From positions 1 through 5,113 of the forward strand of contig URKO01000115.1 in assembly GCA_900548415.1 (NCBI GenBank): a stretch of DNA of 5,113 nucleotides, read 5' to 3'. Positions 1 through 5,113 of this stretch are shown one piece after another. Within the stretch, counting starts at the first letter, position 1. Every line of letters begins with the position of its first letter. The position numbers and the translations under genes are program-made. Source of the DNA: an uncultured Porphyromonas sp. (lineage in GTDB: Bacteria; Bacteroidota; Bacteroidia; Bacteroidales; Porphyromonadaceae). The notes beneath the pieces are model-generated. The model was given only the letters and a program-made list of their open reading frames with translations. It was not told where the DNA came from and made no database searches.

Positions 1-62
1 TTTTAATGATACGGCGACCACCGAGATCTACACTCTTTTCCTACACGACGCTCTTCCGATCT
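1..62 (+). other. Illumina P5/TruSeq adapter contamination (non-genomic)
   Basis: Bases 5-62 match, over all 58 nt, the standard Illumina P5 plus TruSeq read-1 adapter as I know it, with one mismatch at base 39 (T where the adapter has C). Four extra T bases precede it. The adapter reads towards the insert and ends with its CGATCT at 57-62, so base 63 is the first true genomic base and marks the library fragment end. This is a sequencing artefact that survived trimming and was assembled onto the contig end. It has no biological function here. The adapter is open in the sprA reading frame from base 10 (in-frame TGA at 7-9), so it can extend or mislead a gene call. Confidence 0.98.
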
Positions 63-63
63 G

Positions 64-3000
64 GTCGGTAGCGATGGTAAGCTCATGAATCCCACCGAGA
101 ACTGGGGTGGTATGATGCGCAAGATAGACCAGAGCGACTTTGAGGCAGCCAATATCGAATACATCGAGTTCTGGATGATGGATCCCTTTATCTATCCCGA
201 GACGGCACCGACGAGTGGCAAGCTCTTCTTCAATCTGGGCGAGGTATCGGAGGAGGTGCTGAAGGATGAGAAGAAGTTCTTTGAGAACGGTATGCCGCTC
301 AACGATGACCCCTCGGCAACTATCGAGACAGTCTGGGGGCGCGTGCCTATTCGTCAGACGGCGGGCTACTCCTTTGACAATGCTGCTGGGGCGCGTAGCA
401 AGCAGGATGTGGGCTTCAATGGACTAAGCTCTGAGCAGGAGAAGGCTTTCCCCGCTTATGCCGACTACCTCTCCGCAATCCGTGGCAAGGTGTCGGGCGA
501 AGTGCTCGAGCAGTGGCAGGGCGATCCGATGAGTCCGCTGAATGATCCAGCGGGTGATAGCTTCCGTCACTACCGTGACGAGCGATATGACCAGCTACAG
601 GCTTCTATCCTCGAGCGATATAAGTACTACAACGGGGTCGAGGGCAATAGTGCTGAGGCGACCAATGAGACTGGCTCTTACAGCGTGGCGAGCCGTGTCG
701 TGCCTGATGTGGAGGACATCAACCAAGACAACACGCTCAACGAGCAGGAGCGTTACTTCGAGTACGAGATAGCGCTTTCGCCGGCCGAGATGCAGGTGGG
801 GCGCAACTACATCGTTGACGAGCGCTCGGTCAATGTGAAGCTCGCCAACGGCAAGCAAGAGACGGTCAAGTGGTATCAGTTCAAAATCCCCGTACGAGAG
901 CCGACCCGCAGGGTAGGGGGCATAGCCGACCTCAAGAGTATCCGTTTCATGCGCCTTTACTTGACGCAGTGGGACAAGCCTGTCGTGCTGCGCTTCGGAA
1001 CCTTCAAGATGGTGCGTGGCGAGTGGCGACAGTATGACCGCCCGCTACACGCTCCCTCCGTCACACCTATATCTAATGGCACGATGGAGGTCAATACGGT
1101 CAACATCGAGGAGAACGGTGACCGCAAGCCGATCAACTACATCCTCCCGCCGGGCGTCTCTCGTAGCGTCAGCCCCAGTCAGGCGCAAGCCATTCGTCAG
1201 AACGAGCAGGCACTCAGCCTACGCATCAAGCGACTAGCGCCAGGCGATGCACGAGCTGTCTACAAGAATACGGGACTAGACCTACGTCGCTACAAGCGCA
1301 TCGAGCTGTTTGTCCATGCCGAGGAGCTACCCGAGGAGGGGACGCCCACGGGCAATGGCGAGATGACCGCTTTCCTCCGCCTAGGCTCTGACTACACAAA
1401 CAACTATTACGAGTACAGCGTTCCTCTCGAGCTGACCCCCTTCGGCACTTACAGTGACAATGCTAAGGACAGAGAGATGGTGTGGCCACGGGATAACAAG
1501 GTGGACTTCCGCTTTGACCTCCTCACGGGACTCAAGATGCGGCGCAACGCTGCGCAGGCTAATGGCGATACCGACCTCTACACGCCTTACTCGGTGCCTG
1601 ACGCTGAGCGGCCACGCAACACCATCACCGTGATGGGTAATCCCTCGCTGAGCAATGTCAAGACCATCATGATCGGTGTGCGAAACAGTGCTGGGCAGAT
1701 CAAGAGTGCCGAGATTTGGGTCAATGAGCTACGCCTGAGCGAGTACCAAGAGCAGGGCGGCTGGGCGACCAATGCTGATCTGCAGGTGCAGCTGAGTGAC
1801 CTAGGCTCGTTTAACGCTCGAGGCTCTTACCGCACGGCGGGCTTTGGCGCACTCGATCAGTCACTCGCGCAGAGACAGCTAGAGGATACGGGCTTCCTCA
1901 ACCTCTCGACGCAGGTGGAGCTGGGTAAGTTCTTCCCCGAGAAGGCGAAGGTGCGCATACCGCTCTACTACAGCTACCAAGACGAAGTGATCCGTCCGCA
2001 GTACAACCCGCTAGATCAAGACCTGCTCCTCACGGAGGCTCTCGACAATGCCGCCAACGAGTCGGTACGCGACTCCATCAAGACGATGGCGCTGACACGG
2101 ACACAGGCTCATGCGCTGTCGCTCTCTAACGTGGGGGTCAACATACAGAGCAAGACCCCGATGCCGTACGATCCAGCCAACTTCACGCTTGGCTACTCAA
2201 TGTCGTGGGATGAGAAGAACAGCCCTGAGATTGTCTACGACCGCAATCGTACGTGGCAAGCTACGGCGCAGTATCAGTACACGCCCGTGGTGGCTCCGTG
2301 GAAGCCTTTTGCCAAGCTACAACAAGGCAAAGCCTCCTCCGAGGCGATCCGCACCGTCTCCTCCACGCTGAGAGGTTACCAGATCAACTACCTCCCCTCA
2401 CGACTTGCTTTCAACAGCTCCATACTGCGCAACTACAGCGAGCATCAGGTGCGCAATCTTGTGCCGGGTGGCGGTGCTATGGCTGATTGGTCACTACCTG
2501 CTACCTTCGTGCAGAACTTCGTCTGGCAGCGTGCCGCAAACATTGTTTGGAACCCCACGACCAATCTCAAGCTCTCCTTTAACTCTGGTACCAACGCCCG
2601 CATCGTAGAGCCACACGTACAGGTCAATCGTGAGCTAGCTCCCGACGACTACACGCTATGGCGCGACTCCGTCTGGCAGAGCATACGTAGCTGGGGACTA
2701 CCGATGCAGTACAACCAGACTGCCAACGCCACCTACACGCTCCCGCTCGCACTCATTCCCTTTATGGACTTCGTCTCAGCCACCGCCACCTATATGGCTT
2801 CGTACAATTGGGATCGCGGAGCCTTGACCCAGCAGGGAGCCTCCATGGGCAATGTGGTGCGCAATCAGATGAAGCTCGATGGACGGGTCAACATCCTCTT
2901 CCAGACACTCTACCGTAAGTTCGACTGGTACAAAGATTACGAGAAGCGACAGAACAAGAGCAGCAGCCGAAACAACCGCTCCGCCTCCCGCCGAGACGCT

Positions 3001-4764
3001 CGTACTAGCCGCTCTGATCAGGAGTCAGAGGACAAAGCTCCCGCAGCAGCACAGCGCAAGAAGCCTGCGCCACTGCGCTTCACCAAGGAAGTGGTCCTAC
3101 GTCCCGACACGACGATTACCATCAATCACCAGCTGGGCAGTACTAAGCCCGAGGTGACCGCCAAGGATTCGCTCGGACACAACTACCCCGTCAAGTATGC
3201 CGTGGTCAATCCCAACAGCATCACCGTCACCGGCACCGACTCCGTCACGATACGGGTCAACGTCTATGCTGCCGACAAAGCTCGTGAGATGCGCATGGAG
3301 CGTCTCTACCCATACATTGATGCGGGTATCTCCGTGCTCACCTTCCTGCGTGACATCTCGCTCACTTACACCCGCACTTCGTCGCTCCACTTGCCTGGCT
3401 TCCTCCCCGACATCAAGGCTGCGGGTGGGCAGGGTTATCCGATGCAGGGCGTGATGGCTCCTGGCCTTGCCTTCGCTTTTGGCTTTACTGACAATGACTT
3501 CGTCCGTGAGGCAGAGCAGCGTGGTTGGCTTCTCAAGCAGGCGGAAAACATCAACCCCGCTATGTATTCTCTCTCGGAAGATGCCACGGCACGTCTCAAT
3601 ATCGAGCCCCTCAAAGACCTCAAAGTGACGCTCACCTGGGACTATCACACCAATAGAGCGGTGCAGACGCAGTATATGTTTGAGGGTGCTCCCGAGACTT
3701 ACAGCGGAACCTTTACCGCTGGGACCATCGGTCTCAAGGGCTTCTTCGCTAGTGCTAATGCCAGCAATGGCTACAAGACGAGTACCTTTGACAACCTCCT
3801 CAGCTATCAGCAGGAGATGGTGCAGCGACTGACCAACCAGTACAGCGCTATCGCCGGAGCTGACGCGCCCGAGGTGCGTCCTAACAGTCCCGATGTCCTG
3901 ATCCCCGCCTTCATCGCTGCTTATACGGCTCGTGGTCTAGACGGAGCGACGCCTTTCCACTCGATCTGGCGCACCCTCCCCAACTGGAGCATAACCTACA
4001 CGGGGCTAACTAAGATTCCCGCACTGGCAGACCTCTTCCGCAACTTCTCCCTTTCCCACACCTATCGCAATAGTTATAGTGTGGCAAACTACAACTCCTT
4101 CATCTCCTGGCAACCGATTGCGCAGGAGCAACGCATGGGCTACATAGAGATGCCTGCCGATGATGCTACTGGTGGCGGAAATGGCATGCGTCGTGTCGCC
4201 TCTTCTCCATACGACATCACGCAGGTCTCTATTCGTGAGTCTTTTGCTCCGCTCATTGGCGTAGAGATGACCTTGCAGAGTGGTCTGGGCCTCAATGCTC
4301 GCTGGAATAAGTCGCGAGACTTGATGCTCAACCTCACCTCCTTCCAGGTCATCGAAAACAGCCGCAACGAAATCTCTGTCGGGATCAACTACAAGATTGA
4401 TGACTTCAGCAAGCTCATCGGCATCAAGCGTCGGGCACCTCAGCGCACGGGAGCACAGGCGCAGGGAGGCAAAAAGGAGAACCCGCTCTTTGCTTCGGGT
4501 GGTGCTATGACGCTGCGCTGCGAGTACTCGTACAATCACTCCTCGATGCTCATTCGCAAGATACAGGAGGCCTTCACGCAGGCGACCAATGGCAACGTGG
4601 CGCACGTCATCAAGTTCAGTGCCGACTACGCTCTCAGCCGTATGCTCACCATACGAGGCTACTTCGACTGGAATATGAATCATCCGCTCGTGAGCACCGC
4701 CTCCTTCCCCGTGAACAACACCTCCTTCGGCGTCGCCCTCCGCATCAGCCTCACCCAGCAGTAA
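64..4764 (+). CDS. sprA: SprA/Sov, type IX secretion outer-membrane translocon (5'-truncated, C-terminal about 1,566 aa)
   Basis: SprA (Sov in Porphyromonas) is the giant outer-membrane beta-barrel through which the type IX secretion system exports proteins carrying a C-terminal sorting domain. It works with PorV and Plug. Taking the Met at 85 as residue 1, the family hallmarks I recognise are NWGGMMRKI followed by EYIEFWMMDPF (7-35), the GGI..LKSIRFMRLYLTQW...LRFGTF...RGEWR block (278-316), SAEIWVNELRLSEY...GGW (541-558) leading into the ELGKFFPEKAKVRIPLYYSY barrel entry, and MAPGLAFAFGF (1124-1134). The first ~560 residues should correspond to the second SprA_N-type region, and the rest to alternating barrel strands. 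A Ser/Arg-rich charged linker lies at 953-995. The C-terminus (GVALRISLTQQ, TAA at 4762) looks native. Family proteins are about 2,400-2,500 aa, so roughly 850-900 N-terminal residues with the signal peptide are missing. The frame is open from base 64 straight out of the adapter, and ATG 85 lies inside a conserved block without a convincing ribosome-binding site, so it is not the start. No frameshift is seen. Symbol sov is equally apt for a Porphyromonas. Confidence 0.95.
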   Translation, partial: VGSDGKLMNPTENWGGMMRKIDQSDFEAANIEYIEFWMMDPFIYPETAPTSGKLFFNLGEVSEEVLKDEKKFFENGMPLNDDPSATIETVWGRVPIRQTAGYSFDNAAGARSKQDVGFNGLSSEQEKAFPAYADYLSAIRGKVSGEVLEQWQGDPMSPLNDPAGDSFRHYRDERYDQLQASILERYKYYNGVEGNSAEATNETGSYSVASRVVPDVEDINQDNTLNEQERYFEYEIALSPAEMQVGRNYIVDERSVNVKLANGKQETVKWYQFKIPVREPTRRVGGIADLKSIRFMRLYLTQWDKPVVLRFGTFKMVRGEWRQYDRPLHAPSVTPISNGTMEVNTVNIEENGDRKPINYILPPGVSRSVSPSQAQAIRQNEQALSLRIKRLAPGDARAVYKNTGLDLRRYKRIELFVHAEELPEEGTPTGNGEMTAFLRLGSDYTNNYYEYSVPLELTPFGTYSDNAKDREMVWPRDNKVDFRFDLLTGLKMRRNAAQANGDTDLYTPYSVPDAERPRNTITVMGNPSLSNVKTIMIGVRNSAGQIKSAEIWVNELRLSEYQEQGGWATNADLQVQLSDLGSFNARGSYRTAGFGALDQSLAQRQLEDTGFLNLSTQVELGKFFPEKAKVRIPLYYSYQDEVIRPQYNPLDQDLLLTEALDNAANESVRDSIKTMALTRTQAHALSLSNVGVNIQSKTPMPYDPANFTLGYSMSWDEKNSPEIVYDRNRTWQATAQYQYTPVVAPWKPFAKLQQGKASSEAIRTVSSTLRGYQINYLPSRLAFNSSILRNYSEHQVRNLVPGGGAMADWSLPATFVQNFVWQRAANIVWNPTTNLKLSFNSGTNARIVEPHVQVNRELAPDDYTLWRDSVWQSIRSWGLPMQYNQTANATYTLPLALIPFMDFVSATATYMASYNWDRGALTQQGASMGNVVRNQMKLDGRVNILFQTLYRKFDWYKDYEKRQNKSSSRNNRSASRRDARTSRSDQESEDKAPAAAQRKKPAPLRFTKEVVLRPDTTITINHQLGSTKPEVTAKDSLGHNYPVKYAVVNPNSITVTGTDSVTIRVNVYAADKAREMRMERLYPYIDAGISVLTFLRDISLTYTRTSSLHLPGFLPDIKAAGGQGYPMQGVMAPGLAFAFGFTDNDFVREAEQRGWLLKQAENINPAMYSLSEDATARLNIEPLKDLKVTLTWDYHTNRAVQTQYMFEGAPETYSGTFTAGTIGLKGFFASANASNGYKTSTFDNLLSYQQEMVQRLTNQYSAIAGADAPEVRPNSPDVLIPAFIAAYTARGLDGATPFHSIWRTLPNWSITYTGLTKIPALADLFRNFSLSHTYRNSYSVANYNSFISWQPIAQEQRMGYIEMPADDATGGGNGMRRVASSPYDITQVSIRESFAPLIGVEMTLQSGLGLNARWNKSRDLMLNLTSFQVIENSRNEISVGINYKIDDFSKLIGIKRRAPQRTGAQAQGGKKENPLFASGGAMTLRCEYSYNHSSMLIRKIQEAFTQATNGNVAHVIKFSADYALSRMLTIRGYFDWNMNHPLVSTASFPVNNTSFGVALRISLTQQ

Positions 4765-4790
4765 CGCCCAGCTCGATACGAATAACGATA

Positions 4791-4815
4791 TGTCGGGGAC
4801 GCACGATCGTGACGA
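4791..4815 (+). repeat. Degraded REP-like palindrome (copy 0)
   Basis: This stretch keeps the left arm of the family (GGGGACGCACGATC) but reads GTCG instead of GTAG in front of it and has a shortened right arm (GTGACG). A 10-bp perfect palindrome, CACGATCGTG, lies at 4802-4811. It is probably a decayed member of the same family, but the match is partial and could be overread. Confidence 0.45.
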
Positions 4816-4820
4816 TACCC

Positions 4821-4850
4821 TGTAGGGACGCACGGTCTGTGCGTCCGTTG
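4821..4850 (+). repeat. REP-like palindrome, forward copy 1
   Basis: This is a 30-nt unit with GTAG at 4822-4825, followed at once by an 8-bp perfect stem (GGACGCAC at 4826-4833, GTGCGTCC at 4839-4846) around the 5-nt loop GGTCT, then GTTG. It is the first intact copy, starting 57 nt after the sprA stop codon. It differs from copies 2 and 5 by one loop base (GGTCT against GATCT). It could fold in the sprA mRNA 3' end and stabilise it or stop a polymerase, but there is no following T-run. Confidence 0.88.
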
Positions 4851-4871
4851 TAGTACAGCGATACGTTGCCG

Positions 4872-4901
4872 TGTAGGGACGCACGATCTGTGCGTCCGTT
4901 G
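4872..4901 (+). repeat. REP-like palindrome, forward copy 2
   Basis: This copy has GTAG at 4873-4876, a stem of GGACGCAC (4877-4884) with GTGCGTCC (4890-4897), and the loop GATCT. It is identical over 30 nt to copy 5 and differs from copy 1 at one loop position. Its left edge is also the left edge of the 77-bp direct repeat and of the composite inverted element with copy 3. Confidence 0.9.
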
Positions 4902-4936
4902 TGTCAAAGGTTACAGCATTGTGGTTTTAACGGAGA

Positions 4937-4963
4937 CGGACGCTCAGATCGAGCGTCCCTACA
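4937..4963 (-). repeat. REP-like palindrome, reverse copy 3 with compensated stem change
   Basis: This is the same family on the opposite strand: CTAC at 4959-4962 is the reverse complement of GTAG, next to a stem of GGACGCTC (4938-4945) with GAGCGTCC (4951-4958) around AGATC. Compared with the forward copies it has two substitutions, one in each arm, that swap one A-T pair for T-A and leave the 8-bp stem perfect. The loop, read on its own strand, is GATCT as in copies 2 and 5. Confidence 0.88.
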
Positions 4964-4968
4964 GGAGT

Positions 4969-4989
4969 CGTAGGTCTGTGCGTCCGTTG
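4969..4989 (+). repeat. REP-like palindrome, forward copy 4, left arm deleted
   Basis: GTAG (4970-4973) is joined directly to the loop and right arm, GTCT then GTGCGTCC, followed by GTTG. Compared with copy 1, nine bases covering the left arm are missing. The deletion falls between two GG doublets, which fits slippage or hairpin bypass during replication. This copy cannot form the stem and is presumably inactive as a hairpin. Confidence 0.75.
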
Positions 4990-5022
4990 CATCAAAGACG
5001 AAACGAGTAACGTTGCATCAAA
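4985..5022 (+). repeat. 12-bp direct repeat CGTTGCATCAAA (4985-4996 and 5011-5022)
   Basis: The word CGTTGCATCAAA occurs twice, 26 nt apart. A variant, CGTTGTGTCAAA, follows copies 2 and 5. The first occurrence is the 3' flank of copy 4, so the second may be the remnant flank of a lost palindrome. It is short and no function is implied. Confidence 0.5.
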
Positions 5023-5036
5023 ACAAGACGTAACCC

Positions 5037-5066
5037 TGTAGGGACGCACGATCTGTGCGTCCGTTG
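5037..5066 (+). repeat. REP-like palindrome, forward copy 5
   Basis: This copy has GTAG at 5038-5041, a stem of GGACGCAC (5042-5049) with GTGCGTCC (5055-5062), and the loop GATCT. It is identical to copy 2. It is preceded by ACCC, as is copy 1, whereas copy 2 is preceded by GCCG. It opens the second, contig-terminal copy of the 77-bp repeat. Confidence 0.9.
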
Positions 5067-5113
5067 TGTCAAAGGTTACAGCATTGTGGTTTTAACGGAG
5101 ACGGACGCTCAGA

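Larger units (their letters stand above)
4872..4963. repeat. 92-bp BIME-like composite: two inverted palindromes around a 38-nt core
   Basis: Forward copy 2 and reverse copy 3 form 27-nt inverted repeats with two mismatches, bracketing a 38-nt core (4899-4936). Paired REP units in inverted orientation with a fixed spacer are called BIMEs in enterobacteria. A second copy of this element begins at 5037 and is cut off by the contig end inside the loop of its reverse palindrome. This recurrence suggests that the pair, not just the single hairpin, is the unit that spreads or is duplicated. A small MITE is an alternative reading. Confidence 0.7.
4765..5113. other. Intergenic region with a cluster of REP-like palindromes, no gene
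   Basis: The 349 bases after the sprA stop codon contain no credible coding sequence on either strand. The reverse-strand open frames that cross it are antisense to sprA or are translations of the palindromes. The content is six related palindromic units in mixed orientation plus short linkers, running off the contig end inside a repeat. No promoter with a recognisable Bacteroidota -33/-7 pair was identified, and no hairpin is followed by a T-run, so neither a promoter nor a classic intrinsic terminator is called. Confidence 0.8.
4872..5113 (+). repeat. 77-bp exact direct repeat (4872-4948 and 5037-5113), 165-bp period
   Basis: Bases 4872-4948 and 5037-5113 are identical over all 77 positions. 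The bases just to the left differ (G at 4871, C at 5036), and the right end of the second copy is the contig end, so the real repeat may be longer. The offset between copies is 165 bp. It contains copy 2 or copy 5, the 38-nt core and the first part of a reverse palindrome. It may be a tandem 165-bp array in the genome or a second dispersed element reached through an assembly-graph repeat. Confidence 0.9.

Noticed and set aside
3097..3648. 183-codon reverse-strand open frame
   Set aside because: It lies wholly antisense to the conserved SprA region that includes MAPGLAFAFGF and shows no domain, signal or promoter.
4821..4850. Rho-independent terminator of sprA
   Set aside because: The stem is strong and lies 57 nt after the stop codon, but it is followed by GTTGTAGTACAG with no T-run, and the same hairpin recurs several times in both orientations. 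An effect on the transcript end is possible but not supported as a terminator call.
4006..4884. 292-codon reverse-strand open frame
   Set aside because: It is antisense to the conserved sprA coding sequence, has no recognisable family features, and its first ~40 codons are translated palindrome and intergenic sequence. It is a shadow of the GC-rich forward gene.
4680..4907. 75-codon reverse-strand open frame with a repeated RTHR-CVPT motif
   Set aside because: The apparent peptide repeat is the translation of the palindromic DNA units (copies 1 and 2), so it reflects the DNA repeat and not a protein.
4821..5066. CRISPR array (30-nt near-identical repeats with unique spacers)
   Set aside because: Start-to-start spacing is irregular (51, 65, 32 and 68 nt), one copy is inverted, one has lost its left arm, and the inter-repeat segments share words with each other. 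This fits REP-like palindromes, not CRISPR.

Overview
The window is the 5' end of a draft contig from a Bacteroidota bacterium, most likely a Porphyromonas-like member of the Bacteroidales. One very large, moderately GC-rich reading frame fills over 90% of it. This is the C-terminal part of SprA (called Sov in Porphyromonas), the giant outer-membrane translocon of the type IX secretion system (T9SS), a system confined to Bacteroidota. The genus is an inference from protein character and repeat style. The phylum is well supported.

Layout: bases 1-62 are not genomic. Bases 5-62 are the Illumina P5/TruSeq adapter with one mismatch, and genomic DNA starts at 63. Bases 64-4764 are sprA/sov, open from the first genomic codon and ending in TAA. 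About one third of the protein (the N-terminus with its signal peptide) is missing because the contig begins inside the gene, so the ATG at 85 is an internal methionine. Bases 4765-5113 hold no credible gene. They contain a cluster of short GTAG-headed palindromes: three intact forward copies, one intact reverse copy, one that has lost its left arm, and one degraded. They look like REP/BIME elements of the kind moved by RAYT transposases. The reverse copy carries a compensated base-pair change in its stem.

The last 77 bases are identical to 4872-4948, and the match diverges at the base just before it on the left. The contig therefore stops exactly 77 nt into a repeat copy. This fits a de Bruijn graph stop at k=77 and means the true copy number of the 165-bp unit cannot be read from this contig.

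Functionally there is one gene product, an outer-membrane export channel expected to work with PorV, Plug and the trans-periplasmic PorK/L/M/N machinery (none encoded here) to export proteins with T9SS C-terminal domains. I see no new multi-gene system. The palindrome family is the only candidate for something undescribed.
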